A stretch of DNA of 39,766 bases from Aliagarivorans taiwanensis DSM 22990 (GTDB lineage: Bacteria > Pseudomonadota > Gammaproteobacteria > Enterobacterales > Celerinatantimonadaceae): positions 1 through 39,766 of the forward strand of contig NZ_AUBZ01000040.1 in the NCBI RefSeq assembly GCF_000429505.1, in the 5' to 3' direction. Each line of letters opens with the position of its first letter. Positions within the stretch are counted from its first letter, which is position 1. Below, one piece after another: positions 16,346-25,541 of this stretch. The position numbers and the translations under genes were made by a program. Under the pieces are notes generated by a model. That model searched no databases, was not told the DNA's origin, and saw nothing but the letters and a program-made list of their open reading frames with translations.

Positions 16346-16999
16346 ATGAAACCGACAACTATCGGGGCTTTGGCGTTGTTTGCCTTGCTATCCCATTCAG
16401 CCCACGCGGGTGTCATTGCCGTTGATTACACCGGTAGCTACCATGAAATGGCTGCACCCGGCGGGGATTTCGACGGCATTGGCGGCTTGGAAGACGTTGC
16501 ACTGTTTAGCTTGGTGGACGGCGTCAATCTGTTCCAGGGCGCAGTACAGACGCCAGATGACCCTGCTGATGTATTTCTGATTGAGGTAGCTGCAGATCAA
16601 ACCTTGGTGGCGGCGAGCATTGAATTTGGTAGCAATTTGTTCTTCGACAACGATGACTTTAGCTACAACTATTTGTTTGCTGCCCCGGGCCCTCAATGGA
16701 CCCTAGAAGAGTCCAGTGAGACCCCCACGATCTTTGATGTTGCTGTGGGTAGTGATTTCGATTTTTCACCGACTGTCATCGACATTCCTTTGTCGCTAGG
16801 TGAGGGGATCTACAGTATGTTGCTGGGGAACGGCACCTTTACTGCCGTGGGCTCTGATGGTGGTTACTATCCCGTGGAGTATCAGATGAGCTTTACCATT
16901 GAAAGTGACACGCCAACGGCGGCTGCACCAGCCCCCGCCGTTGGCAGCTTGTTTGGCCTGGCTTTATTGCTGTTAACGGTGCAGCGCAGGCGCGCTTAG
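16346..16999 (+). CDS. Small exported protein with PEP-CTERM-like tail
   Basis: A 217-residue protein with a signal peptide (KPTTIGALALFALLSHSAHAG, cleavage after about residue 21), an acidic beta-rich body, and a C-terminal tripartite tail. The tail is an Ala/Pro stretch (AAPAPA), a hydrophobic helix (VGSLFGLALLLLTV) and a basic end (QRRRA). This resembles PEP-CTERM sorting signals, although the PEP triplet itself is absent. AAGGA precedes ATG 16346. The body is similar in style to secreted beta-sandwich proteins described from marine bacteria, but no family is recognised. It stands alone between the kdgK operon terminator and a MITE-like repeat that begins 4 nt after its stop. A role in agar use is not shown. 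Confidence 0.8.
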   Translation: MKPTTIGALALFALLSHSAHAGVIAVDYTGSYHEMAAPGGDFDGIGGLEDVALFSLVDGVNLFQGAVQTPDDPADVFLIEVAADQTLVAASIEFGSNLFFDNDDFSYNYLFAAPGPQWTLEESSETPTIFDVAVGSDFDFSPTVIDIPLSLGEGIYSMLLGNGTFTAVGSDGGYYPVEYQMSFTIESDTPTAAAPAPAVGSLFGLALLLLTVQRRRA

Positions 17000-17002
17000 T
17001 CG

Positions 17003-17267
17003 TTATACCCGATCAACCTCAAGATGCAGGATTCAGAGGAACTCAATGCCCATAGGGCGAGGCGAAAGTACGAAGGAATAGTGAGCCATTTCAAGTGCTT
17101 TCAACGAAGAACTATGGGCATTGAGCTCCTCCCAAAGGGCGAGTTTTCCATCCCCTCATGCTGCGTTACTGCTCCTTGATTTAGACCACTAGATCGGCGG
17201 AACAGTGCCTTGCCTGAGGGGATGGAAAATCTCGCTGAACGAGCATCTTGAGGTTGTTCGGGTATAA
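17003..17267 (+). repeat. MITE-like structured repeat, copy 1
   Basis: A 265-bp non-coding element with near-perfect 25-bp terminal inverted repeats (17003-17027 and 17243-17267; core CAACCTCAAGATGC). Two internal stems are visible: 17036-17055 with 17112-17131 (20 bp, one mismatch), and 17144-17158 with 17215-17229 (15 bp, perfect). A second copy lies at 35329-35589 in the same orientation, with paired changes in the stems. It fills the space between the convergent 16346 gene and the aldehyde dehydrogenase. No open frame of note is present, so any movement would need a transposase from elsewhere. Confidence 0.85.
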
Positions 17268-17276
17268 AGGAAACAC

Positions 17277-17300
17277 AAAAGGGCGCCCTAAGGCGCCCTT
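17277..17300 (-). terminator. Terminator of the aldehyde dehydrogenase operon
   Basis: On the minus strand a GGGCGCC / GGCGCCC stem (17281-17287 and 17292-17298, extended by AA/TT) with a 4-nt loop is followed by TTTT (17277-17280 read in reverse). It lies 18 nt after the stop of the dehydrogenase gene. Confidence 0.8.
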
Positions 17301-17317
17301 AAACCTTTCATCAACGC

Positions 17318-18760
17318 TTACTTATAGTTGATGTAGAAGGTCTTCTTCTCCATGTACTGCTCGAAGCCGTACTTGCCATCTTCACCGCCGGTACCACTTA
17401 GCTTGTAGCCGTTGTGGAAGCCTTGGTGCTGCTCGCCGTGGCCGCGGTTTACATAGATTTCACCAGATTCCAGCTCGGTCAGCAGGCGACGAACGTAGCG
17501 CATGTTCTGAGTGCAGATCATGGTGGCCAGGCCGTACTCGCTGTCGTTAGCGTAGCCGATCACTTCCTCGAAGGTCTCGAACTTAACAACCGGTAGGATA
17601 GGGCCGAATGACTCTTCGTGAACGATGGTCATATCTTGGGTCACATCGGTCAATACGGTAGGTTCGAACCAGAAGCCTTTCTCGAACTCAGCGCCGCTTA
17701 AGCGCTGACCGCCGCACAGTACGGTGGCGCCTTCTTCAACCGCTTGGGCAACGAGTGCTTCCATGTGCTCAAGTTCGCGACGGTTAACCTTTGGACCCAT
17801 GTCAGAGTCGGCGTCCATTGGGTTACCCACCTTCATGGCTTTCACTTTTTCCATGAAGATCGCCATGAACTCGTCGTAGACGCTGGTGTGTACGTACATA
17901 CGCTCGTTACAGGTACATACTTGGCCACAGTTGTCGAAGCGCGAGTGCAGGGCTGCTGCAGCGGCTTGCTCAAGATCGGCATCTTCCATCACGATGAACG
18001 GTGCTTTACCGCCCAGCTCAAGCTGAACGTGCGCCATGTTGGCCGCGGTTGACTTGATAATCGCTTGGCCAACCGGGGTTGAGCCAGTCATGGTCACCAT
18101 GTTGGTCAGTGGGTGGGCACACAGGGTACCGCCTAGCGCAGAACCGCCACCGGTTACGATGTTCAGAACACCTGCTGGGATACCGGCTTCGATAGACAGC
18201 TCAGCCAGTTCTAAGGTGGCCAGTGGGGTTTCTGAGGTTGGCTTAACCACGATGGTGTTACCTGCCACCAGTGCTGGACCAATCTTACGGCCAGCCAGCG
18301 CCAGTGGGAAGTTCCAAGCGGTAATCGCAACAACTACACCACGTGGGATCTTGTAGATGTAGATTTGCTCTTCTTCGTTGTCCGACTGAACGATGTCGCC
18401 GTCCATCTGACGGGCCCAATCACAGGCGTATTCGATGAAAGATGCGGTCACGTCTACTTCGCCGTAGGCAACTTTCAACAGTTTGCCTTGTTCTTGAACC
18501 AATAGCTTGGCCAGGCGGTCACGCTCGCGGCGGATCAGTGAGGCGAACTTACGTAGGATGTCGGCACGCTCACGGGCTGGGCGTTTGGCCCAATCGGCCT
18601 GAGCGCGCTTGGCTGCTTGCATAGCAACATCGGCATCTTTCTCGTCGCCGTTTTGAATGGTCGCTACCACTTCTTCGTTAGATGGATTGATAACCTGATC
18701 CAATTGACCGCTCTTCGCGTCGATCCATTGGCCATCTACAAACATTTGATACTGTTTCAT
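17318..18760 (-). CDS. NAD(P)-dependent aldehyde dehydrogenase, probable 3,6-anhydro-L-galactose dehydrogenase
   Basis: A 480-residue aldehyde dehydrogenase of the AldA (lactaldehyde dehydrogenase) branch. It has cofactor-binding WNFPLALAGRKIGPAL and VKPTSETP, the catalytic Glu in LELGGKAP, and the catalytic Cys in FDNCGQVCTCNERMYVH. The C-terminal MQGF-like HQGFHNGYKLSGTGGEDGKYG block matches AldA. GGAAGG precedes ATG 18760. It is the second gene after GH117, 85 nt downstream, where AHG released by GH117 would be its substrate. Oxidation to 3,6-anhydro-L-galactonate (EC 1.2.1.92) is the known first step of AHG use in agarolytic bacteria. Lactaldehyde or glycolaldehyde oxidation is the alternative on family alone. 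Confidence 0.9.
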   Translation of the reverse strand: MKQYQMFVDGQWIDAKSGQLDQVINPSNEEVVATIQNGDEKDADVAMQAAKRAQADWAKRPARERADILRKFASLIRRERDRLAKLLVQEQGKLLKVAYGEVDVTASFIEYACDWARQMDGDIVQSDNEEEQIYIYKIPRGVVVAITAWNFPLALAGRKIGPALVAGNTIVVKPTSETPLATLELAELSIEAGIPAGVLNIVTGGGSALGGTLCAHPLTNMVTMTGSTPVGQAIIKSTAANMAHVQLELGGKAPFIVMEDADLEQAAAAALHSRFDNCGQVCTCNERMYVHTSVYDEFMAIFMEKVKAMKVGNPMDADSDMGPKVNRRELEHMEALVAQAVEEGATVLCGGQRLSGAEFEKGFWFEPTVLTDVTQDMTIVHEESFGPILPVVKFETFEEVIGYANDSEYGLATMICTQNMRYVRRLLTELESGEIYVNRGHGEQHQGFHNGYKLSGTGGEDGKYGFEQYMEKKTFYINYK

Positions 18761-18845
18761 TACTCAATGCCTTCCTAGGTTAGAAAGAGTGGTGCAGGGC
18801 CAACTTGGGGTTTAGCCCCACACCGATTAACGTCAATAGGTGTGA

Positions 18846-19940
18846 TTAGTTGCTGTTTTGGAACGTGCCCGCATCCAGGATCTGGCGCTTCACGCGGTAG
18901 CGGCAGATATAGTTCCAGTTCCAGCTCGCATCGTATTTGTGGCAAAGCCCCCAATGCAGGCCAGGATCTTCCAGCGGTGTATCGTCGTTCGGGCGGAAGA
19001 TGCCCAGCGCTTCAGGTGCGCCTTTGATGTAAGACATGATCTCGAAGTTAATGCCATCAGCGGCCCACTGAATGCTGTTCTTCTCAGGTCCGTCGGTGGT
19101 AATCAGCGAGGCGATACCGCCATTTTGGTGCCATACCGCCACTTCGTGACCACTGTTAGAGATCGGGTTGTACTCCGACTTGGTGTAAGGGCCCAAGATA
19201 TTGTCGGCAATGGCCACGCCATGTTTGATCTCGCGACCACCCATGTTCATTGACTCGCCCATGGTTTCGCCTTTGTAGTAAAGGTAGAACTTACCTTTGA
19301 AGAACATCAGGCAAGGATCGTGCACCTTGTGGCTGTCAAAGCTGCCTTTCGCTTTCACGTGGAAGCGGTTGTCTTCATCGCCATCCCACTCGCCGTCTTT
19401 TGATGGGCTTACGATAGGGGCGTCAGACTTGGTCCATGGGCCGAACGGTGAGTCTGCCCAAGCGATGGCAATCTCTTCAAACTGGCGGTTGGTGTAGGGC
19501 GCTTGTACGGTCTGGTAAACCAGATAGTACTTGCCTTCATGAACCAGTACTTCGGGGGTGAATACTGCGCGGTCATCGAAGCGGCCAGCTTCGCCGGGGG
19601 CGATGGCACAACCGTGTTCAGTCCAGTGTTGGCCGTCTTCAGAGGAGGCGTGCCACACTTCAGTTTTATCCCATGGGAAGACTTTGTCATCTGGGTTGTC
19701 AGAGCCGAAACCGACGGTCTCGCCTTCCCCTTTGGTATACCAGCAGTGATAGACACCATCTACCTGAATAACGGCGGTTGGGTCGCGACGAATCACGCCC
19801 TCTTCATAAGCGAAGTCACCGGTCAAAGGGGCTTCATCAAATTCAATTAACCACTCAGGACCACGTTGGTCGTAGCCGAGTTCGATAGCACGGCGCGACG
19901 CCAAACTGAGTTTTTTTACTTCGTTTTCAGACATATCCAT
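18846..19940 (-). CDS. GH117 alpha-neoagarooligosaccharide hydrolase
   Basis: A 364-residue cytoplasmic glycoside hydrolase of family 117, a five-bladed beta-propeller that removes 3,6-anhydro-L-galactose from the non-reducing end of neoagarobiose and longer neoagaro-oligosaccharides. Family blocks include [71 protein letters not shown] and [13 protein letters not shown]. No signal peptide is present, so the substrate must be imported. The start is placed at ATG 19940 (MDMSENE); the longer frame from a TTG at 19976 would run through a probable operator at 19965-19976. It is the first gene of the operon with the aldehyde dehydrogenase. Confidence 0.93.
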   Translation of the reverse strand: MDMSENEVKKLSLASRRAIELGYDQRGPEWLIEFDEAPLTGDFAYEEGVIRRDPTAVIQVDGVYHCWYTKGEGETVGFGSDNPDDKVFPWDKTEVWHASSEDGQHWTEHGCAIAPGEAGRFDDRAVFTPEVLVHEGKYYLVYQTVQAPYTNRQFEEIAIAWADSPFGPWTKSDAPIVSPSKDGEWDGDEDNRFHVKAKGSFDSHKVHDPCLMFFKGKFYLYYKGETMGESMNMGGREIKHGVAIADNILGPYTKSEYNPISNSGHEVAVWHQNGGIASLITTDGPEKNSIQWAADGINFEIMSYIKGAPEALGIFRPNDDTPLEDPGLHWGLCHKYDASWNWNYICRYRVKRQILDAGTFQNSN

Positions 19941-19964
19941 ATTACCAGATACTAAAGATGCTAT

Positions 19965-19976
19965 CAGGTTAACCAA
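19965..19976. promoter_or_regulatory. Putative UxuR-type operator upstream of GH117 (CAGGTTAACCAA)
   Basis: Eight of ten half-site positions match TTGGTNNACCAA, with a perfect right half. It lies 25 nt upstream of the GH117 ATG. The remaining 19977-20378 is about 400 bp without a gene, holding the GH117 promoter region and a hairpin (AGCTCCTG 20318-20325 with CAGGAGCT 20342-20349) after the ATPase gene. Confidence 0.5.
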
Positions 19977-20378
19977 TTATGAGTTTTTGGTACACCTGTA
20001 TTTTGGGGGCGGCACGGGAACTTGTCATAAGTATGAGCTTGTGCACGTTTTTGTTGCCGGAGGAGGCAAGTGAGCACAGTGTTTGCCGGTTGCCTAGTCA
20101 GTCATACTCATACTCGCTGGCTGGTTAGCCAGTGGTTGTCTGCAGCATAACAAGCTGGTAAGTGTTGTGCGAACCTTGAACAAGCAGAGTGATACCTGGA
20201 GCACTAAATTGAGGATGGGCTGACAGGCTGATGCAAGCGGGGGAAAACGTAGCGTGATCTTAGTGGGGGTCAGTGAGTCGGGGAGGAAGTGGCAAAGGGA
20301 TAGGCAAATACGGCGCTAGCTCCTGAGGCATTATGTTGCGGCAGGAGCTGAGCGCGCAGGTTTGCGGCTGATGAGCGA

Positions 20379-21473
20379 TTACACGTTGCTTACGCAGAAT
20401 CCGCTTTCATCGAACACGTGACAGCTAGCTGGTGAGAAGTACAGGTCCAGCTTCTGGTAGGCGGTCACTTCTTTATCGCCTGGGTGGTGCACAATAAAGT
20501 TGTCTTGCTCGGCAAAGCGGCCGAATAAGTACGTGCTGTTACCCAAGCGTTCAACCACTTCGCTCTCGAACTGAATCTTGATGTCGCCGTCTTGCTGGTC
20601 GACCGAGATATGTTCTGGACGAACACCCACTTTCACAGCGGCATCGATGCTTAGGTTGTGCTCGGCGGCTACGGCAAGTTCAATCACTTGCTGGTCGTCT
20701 AGTCGTACGTGGATCTTACCTTCAGCGATGTCTACCACTTTGGCATCAACGAAGTTCATCTTCGGCGAGCCGATAAAGCCGGCTACGAACATATTGGCGG
20801 GCTTGTTATACAGATCCAGCGGGGTACCCACTTGCTCAACACGGCCGTCACGCAGAACCACAATCTTGTCGGCAAGGGTCATCGCCTCTACCTGATCGTG
20901 GGTTACGTAGATCATGGTGGTGTCGATTTCTTGGTGCAGCTTGGCGATTTGCAAGCGCATCTCAACCCGCAGCTCGGCATCAAGGTTTGATAGCGGCTCA
21001 TCGAACAAGAAGGCTTTAGGGTTACGTACAATGGCGCGGCCAATGGCTACACGCTGACGTTGACCACCTGATAGCTCTTTTGGACGGCGCTTAAGAAGGG
21101 CTTCCAGCTGCAGCGTTTTGGCTGCCAACTCAACGTTCTTCTTAACTTCGCTCTTAGACATGCCGTTCATCTTCAAGCCAAAGCCCATGTTCTCTTCCAC
21201 GGTCATGTGGGGGTAGAGGGCGTAAGACTGGAACACCATTGAGATGCCACGATCGGCCGGCTCGACGTCGTTAACACGCTTGTCATCGATATGGATATCA
21301 CCGCCAGAGATTGTTTCCAGACCTGCAATTAGGCGCAACAGCGTTGATTTACCGCAGCCCGATGGGCCAACGAAAACAACGAACTCTCCGTGCTCGATAT
21401 CTAAGTCTACTCCATGAATAGTTTGGACTTTGCCAAACCGCTTCTCTACATTAGATAGTTTTATTCCTGCCAT
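20379..21473 (-). CDS. ABC transporter ATPase (MalK/UgpC/MsmK type), agar locus
   Basis: A 364-residue CUT1-group ATPase. It has Walker A GPSGCGKST (residues 36-44), Q-loop MVFQSYALYPH, signature LSGGQRQRVAIGRA, Walker B AFLFDEPLSNLD and switch YVTHDQVEAMTLADK. The C-terminal regulatory domain has GVRPEHISV and VERLGNSTYLFG, as in MalK/UgpC. AGGA precedes ATG 21473. It is divergent from the permeases at 22017 and 22883, with a 543-bp shared control region, and probably energises them. It is a paralogue of the ATPase at 5557, with a better conserved regulatory domain. Confidence 0.93.
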   Translation of the reverse strand: MAGIKLSNVEKRFGKVQTIHGVDLDIEHGEFVVFVGPSGCGKSTLLRLIAGLETISGGDIHIDDKRVNDVEPADRGISMVFQSYALYPHMTVEENMGFGLKMNGMSKSEVKKNVELAAKTLQLEALLKRRPKELSGGQRQRVAIGRAIVRNPKAFLFDEPLSNLDAELRVEMRLQIAKLHQEIDTTMIYVTHDQVEAMTLADKIVVLRDGRVEQVGTPLDLYNKPANMFVAGFIGSPKMNFVDAKVVDIAEGKIHVRLDDQQVIELAVAAEHNLSIDAAVKVGVRPEHISVDQQDGDIKIQFESEVVERLGNSTYLFGRFAEQDNFIVHHPGDKEVTAYQKLDLYFSPASCHVFDESGFCVSNV

Positions 21474-21503
21474 TATTTAGTCCTAAAGATGAACTCTTAC
21501 CTA

Positions 21504-21546
21504 GTTGTCAACCAAATTACCCTAAAAAAGACCATTGGTTAACAGG
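21504..21546. promoter_or_regulatory. Two putative UxuR-type operators before the ATPase gene
   Basis: GTTGTCAACCAA at 21504-21515 (8 of 10 half-site positions) and TTGGTTAACAGG at 21535-21546 (7 of 10) lie 31 nt apart, starting 31 nt upstream of the ATPase ATG. A weaker TATTGTGAACCAAC follows at 21566-21579. Confidence 0.45.
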
Positions 21547-21649
21547 TTTGTGTATTTAGCGTCCATATTGTGAACCAACTCATAGTTATAGGGTTGGAGA
21601 CTTAGTTACTACATACGATGCCTCCGAATTTGAGCTGGGTCACATTAAA

Positions 21650-21694
21650 CTTGTCAACCAATTGCTAGTCTAGCCCCATGATTTGGTAGGCCAA
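21650..21694. promoter_or_regulatory. Two putative UxuR-type operators in the transporter control region
   Basis: CTTGTCAACCAA at 21650-21661 (8 of 10) and TTGGTAGGCCAA at 21683-21694 (9 of 10) lie 33 nt apart, repeating the spacing of the pair at 21504/21535. A further TTGATTAACCAC at 21951-21962 (8 of 10) lies 55 nt before the first permease. The rest of 21474-22016 shows no gene. Confidence 0.5.
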
Positions 21695-22016
21695 TACTTT
21701 TTTTTGGCCAAGTAGCTGGCCCGGGACAGGCGCTATTACTGGACTTAGGGTCAATCAAAGGAAGGTAGTTATGGAACTAAGGTGCTGGGCTCAGATCTCA
21801 GCGCGGGCTCAAGGGACGTCGAGTACTGCTAGTAGCAGAGGCGAAACAAAAGAGGGCGCATGCACATTGCTGCAACAATCCATCCCTCTCTTCGGCCTTA
21901 GCCAACAGTTCAAATAGCAGTACAGATGTCTAGCCAAGCGCTAAACAAAGTTGATTAACCACGTAGCCAGAATAGCGGCTGTGTAATATTGATTGATGTA
22001 AATTGAGGTCATAGTT

Positions 22017-22883
22017 TTGAAAGTCGACAAAAGGTTATTATTCCTTCTCCCCGCATTGTTTCTATACATAGCCTTTACTATGTTTCCGGTAATGAAAGGG
22101 ATCTCGCTATCCTTAACCGAATATGCAGGCGTGGGTGAAGCCACTTTCGTTGGAATGGACAATTACAAAGAGATTTTCCAAGACCAACGTTATCTGCAAG
22201 TTCTCAAGAACACCTTGGTTTATGGCATCACTGTTGTCATCTTCCAAAACGGCCTGGGACTTATCTTTGCAGCCATCCTAAACAGCATCCCCGCAGTACG
22301 CGACGCAATCCGTACCGCCTTGCTGGTTCCTTCTATGCTATCACTGGTTATCGCCGGTTACGTATGGCAGTTCCTGTACGCCCCAATGGGCGGTGGCTTA
22401 AACGAGCTGCTGGTATCTTTGGGCCTAGGCAGTTGGCAGCGGGTATGGCTGGGTGACTCAAGCATCGCACTGTTCTCGGTAGCGGCTGTGCACGTGTGGA
22501 TGTTTGTAGGTTACTCCACCGCTATCTTCCTGGCTGGCTACTCAGGTATCTCTTCTGAAGTGAAGGATGCAGCCCGCGTAGACGGCGTGTCTCCTATCAA
22601 ATCTTTCTTCTACATTGATATTCCATTGTTGGCGCCGGCCATCACGGTAAACATTACCCTGGCAACCATCGGTACCCTGAAGTCTTTCGAATTCCCATTC
22701 ATTATGACCGCAGGTGGACCTGACTACGCAACGATGACCTTAGGTTTGAGAATCTTCCAGTTGATCTTTAGTGAATTTAAGTATGGTTCTGCTGCTGCGC
22801 TATCGGTAGTGATGATTCTACTGGTTGCCCTTATCACGGTTGCTCAAAACAGCTACCTACGTTCGAGAGAGGATAAGATCTAA
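22017..22883 (+). CDS. ABC sugar permease (MalF/UgpA type), agar locus
   Basis: A 288-residue inner-membrane protein with about six helices, the first at LLFLLPALFLYIAFTMFPVM. The EAA-type loop reads SEVKDAARVDGVSPIKSFFYIDIPLL (about residues 180-205). Start TTG 22017 has GAGGT 8 nt upstream. It overlaps the next permease by one base (TAATG). With the permease at 22883, the binding protein at 24052 and the ATPase at 20379 it should form an importer for agar-derived oligosaccharides; the substrate is inferred from neighbours. The region is visibly AT-richer than operon 1. Confidence 0.92.
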   Translation: MKVDKRLLFLLPALFLYIAFTMFPVMKGISLSLTEYAGVGEATFVGMDNYKEIFQDQRYLQVLKNTLVYGITVVIFQNGLGLIFAAILNSIPAVRDAIRTALLVPSMLSLVIAGYVWQFLYAPMGGGLNELLVSLGLGSWQRVWLGDSSIALFSVAAVHVWMFVGYSTAIFLAGYSGISSEVKDAARVDGVSPIKSFFYIDIPLLAPAITVNITLATIGTLKSFEFPFIMTAGGPDYATMTLGLRIFQLIFSEFKYGSAAALSVVMILLVALITVAQNSYLRSREDKI

Positions 22884-23779
22884 TGGATGGTATTACTATT
22901 AAAAGCAAGGTGGAAAGCGTGGACTCATCCTCGAATAGCAAATTAGCCAGCATCTTTTGTATGCGGAATATTAAACAAGGCTCAATGATCTTCTTAATGA
23001 GCGCTGTAACCCTAATATTGCTATCTCCAGTAATTTATATGGTGTTCATGTCTTTCCGTAGTCGTCGGGAAATCATGATGGAGCCATTAGCGCTGCCAAC
23101 TAAATTTCACTTCAGTAATTACCTGAATGTAATTTCCGATATGAACTACCTTGGCACCGTAATGAATACCGTGGGTGTAACAGTTGTAACTATTATTCTG
23201 GTGTCGATTCTGTCTTCACTAGCTGCTTACCCTCTAGCTAGATTGCGCAGTAAGGTTTCATCATTAGTTTATGTTTTCTTCCTGCTGGGTATGGTTATTC
23301 CACCGTTTGCAGCACTAACGCCTTTATATCTGTTCATTCGTGATTTGGGCTTGTTGGATACCTATGCGGCACTGGTTATCGTATATACAGTTGGACACTT
23401 GCCTTTGGGTGTATTCTTCTACACCAGCTTTATGAAGGCGATTCCAAAAGAGTTGGAAGAGGCGGCTACCCTGGATGGCGCAAGCCCACTGAAGATCTAC
23501 TGGTATGTCATCTTCCCAATGCTTAAGCCAATCACCGGTACGCTGGCTATCTTCATCACCTTGGGTGTATGGAACGACGTAGTTAACCCGCTGTTGTTTA
23601 TTACCACCAATGAGAAGCTTACCATTATGCCTGCGGTACTGCGCTTCTTGGGCACCTACTCGGTAGACCCAACCAAGCTGTTCCCGGCTGCGGTACTGGC
23701 GTCCTTGCCATTGTTGGTTGTGTTCTTCGCACTGTCTAAACAGATTGTGAATGGTATGACCGCAGGTGCTGTTAAGTAA
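22883..23779 (+). CDS. ABC sugar permease (MalG/UgpE type), agar locus
   Basis: A 298-residue inner-membrane permease with an unusually long polar N-terminal tail of about 35 residues before the first helix (MIFLMSAVTLILLSPVIYMVFM). The EAA loop is KELEEAATLDGASPLKIYWYVIFPML, and the TLGVWNDVVNPLLFITTNEKLTIM segment is MalG-like. It starts in the TAATG overlap with the previous gene and is followed by a strong terminator at 23788. Confidence 0.92.
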   Translation: MDGITIKSKVESVDSSSNSKLASIFCMRNIKQGSMIFLMSAVTLILLSPVIYMVFMSFRSRREIMMEPLALPTKFHFSNYLNVISDMNYLGTVMNTVGVTVVTIILVSILSSLAAYPLARLRSKVSSLVYVFFLLGMVIPPFAALTPLYLFIRDLGLLDTYAALVIVYTVGHLPLGVFFYTSFMKAIPKELEEAATLDGASPLKIYWYVIFPMLKPITGTLAIFITLGVWNDVVNPLLFITTNEKLTIMPAVLRFLGTYSVDPTKLFPAAVLASLPLLVVFFALSKQIVNGMTAGAVK

Positions 23780-23787
23780 TTGGATAT

Positions 23788-23826
23788 ATGCCAGGTCGAG
23801 TGTTATTTATTCACCTGGCATTTTTT
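23788..23826 (+). terminator. Terminator after the permease pair
   Basis: ATGCCAGGT (23788-23796) pairs perfectly with ACCTGGCAT (23813-23821), followed by six T. It separates the permeases from the binding-protein gene. The 230-bp gap that follows holds the binding-protein promoter region, including a TGTGATCTGCGC half-site like that bound by CRP at about 23911. Confidence 0.8.
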
Positions 23827-24051
23827 ATGATTTATTAAGTTTTGGAGAGAGGTTGTGATATTTCAATCTTTTTCCATATGGCGTTTATTTGATCATATTT
23901 GTTTATTTTGTGATCTGCGCTGAAAACGTTTGCCTGTGTTTTGTGTAAGAATGCAAGTGGACGAATGAACGACCGTTAATGTAATGCTTTAGCAACACTG
24001 TGTTAGTAAAAAACTAATGCAGAAAATATAACGACATAAGGAAGCAACGAT

Positions 24052-25299
24052 ATGGAACTTAAGAATGCTGTAGCTGGCTCATTATTAGCTACTTGTATGT
24101 TCAGCTTATCTACTCAAGCTGCGACAGAGCTGGAAGTATCCAGCTGGAAGGGAGCCGGTGCAGAAGTCGCTAACTTTCCTCTGATTATCGAGCGTTTCGA
24201 AGAGAAATACCCAGATATCAAAGTTAAATTAAACTACATGGCTCGTAACGACATGGTGACCAGTATTCCAGCGCGTATGCAAGCTGGCAATCCACCTGAT
24301 GTTGTAATGGTTGATGCTGAATTTATTTTGCACTGGGGCGGTAATGGTCAGTTGATGCCTCTAAATGACCAAGCTTACGTTTCACGTGTGCAACCTCACC
24401 TGAAGCGCTTTTTAGGTCTGGGTGACGATATCTACTACTCGATGTTGCAAGTATCTGGTATGGGCGTGTACGTAAACGATGATTTGTTCAGACAGGCTGG
24501 CGTTGAAAGCTACCCTAATACCATCGATGAGCTAGTAGGCGTATGTAAGGCGTTTAACGACAAAGGCATTCAGCCTTTGCTAATGGCTGCGAACAACGGT
24601 GGTTGGACTCCTTACGTTTACTTCTTGGCGATGGCGCTGGCTGATTCTGATACGCCAAACCCAACCCGTATCGACGATTTCGTAAGCGGTGAGAAGAAAT
24701 TTGCTGACGACCAAGCGATGAAGAATGCCTTCGAAGGCTTCCGTGCGATGATCAACGCAGACTGCTTCGACCCAATGGTGTCTGCCGGTACTGACCCATG
24801 GTCTGTTGCTCTGACTACCTTCCAATCTGGCCGTGTTGCGATGCTGCCTCAGGGTATGTGGAACATCACGCCATTTAGCAATGACCAACTGCCTGAGAAC
24901 TTCTCTCTGCACCCATTCCCAGTCATCAATGGCAGCAAGCCAGTGGTGATGGATTACAACGGTCCGGGTTGGGCGATTCCAAAAGATTCTGGCCAAGTTG
25001 AAGCGGCTAAGAAATGGATCGACTTCTGGATGACCGATGAGAACCTGAAAGAGTACTTGACCGCTGACACTTCGATCACCACCTTGCAAGGCGGTACTTC
25101 TGGTGTACCTTCGCTGGCTGCGCCATACGAAGATGCACGTACTGCTGGTCAAGTTGTGACCTTCCCAGTGGGTTCTATCCCAGCAGATTTGGGTGCCGAA
25201 ATGCCGCATGACATCACCTCGTTCATGCTGGACCCAGATCAAGACTACAACGCTATCTTGGCCCGTTGGGACAAGCTTGTAGAAAAAGAACTGAACTAA
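24052..25299 (+). CDS. ABC sugar-binding protein, agar locus
   Basis: A 415-residue extracellular solute-binding family 1 protein. The signal peptide ends at about residue 23 (LSTQA-A). The mature part opens with TELEVSSWKGAGAEVANFPLIIERFEEKYPDIKV and contains NPPDVVMVDAEFILHWGGNGQLMPLND, GMGVYVNDDLFRQAGV and the late MLPQGMWNITPF and KKWIDFWMTDE blocks typical of oligosaccharide binders. AAGGAAG precedes ATG 24052. It is transcribed separately from its permeases, which allows a higher level. It is followed by a hairpin and a chemoreceptor gene, so it may also present ligand to that receptor. Confidence 0.92.
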   Translation: MELKNAVAGSLLATCMFSLSTQAATELEVSSWKGAGAEVANFPLIIERFEEKYPDIKVKLNYMARNDMVTSIPARMQAGNPPDVVMVDAEFILHWGGNGQLMPLNDQAYVSRVQPHLKRFLGLGDDIYYSMLQVSGMGVYVNDDLFRQAGVESYPNTIDELVGVCKAFNDKGIQPLLMAANNGGWTPYVYFLAMALADSDTPNPTRIDDFVSGEKKFADDQAMKNAFEGFRAMINADCFDPMVSAGTDPWSVALTTFQSGRVAMLPQGMWNITPFSNDQLPENFSLHPFPVINGSKPVVMDYNGPGWAIPKDSGQVEAAKKWIDFWMTDENLKEYLTADTSITTLQGGTSGVPSLAAPYEDARTAGQVVTFPVGSIPADLGAEMPHDITSFMLDPDQDYNAILARWDKLVEKELN

Positions 25300-25329
25300 T
25301 TAGCTGTTGAAAAGCTAATAGCTTAGCCA

Positions 25330-25364
25330 CGTACCAGGCAAATACGCTGTGTTTGTCTGGTACG
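25330..25364 (+). terminator. Hairpin after the binding-protein gene
   Basis: CGTACCAGGCAAA (25330-25342) pairs with TTTGTCTGGTACG (25352-25364) with one mismatch. The following T-run is weak (GTTTCG), so it may be a terminator or an mRNA-stabilising stem. Confidence 0.5.
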
Positions 25365-25541
25365 GTTTCGGTCACTACTTAGCGCGTAGCGCTAAGGCAA
25401 TGGGACTAAAAGGACGTCCCGGATAATCGGTAATTAACAATAGATATGTGTGATTTATAGCGTCACAAGGAAACATCCGCACCAAACCTGTGTGGCAGGG
25501 TTTTCTTGGTTAGAACCCCAGCAAGAATTAGAGTTTTGAAT

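Noticed and set aside
19941-19976. Longer GH117 start at TTG 19976
   Set aside because: It would add residues not typical of the family and place the start codon inside an operator-like palindrome; ATG 19940 is preferred.
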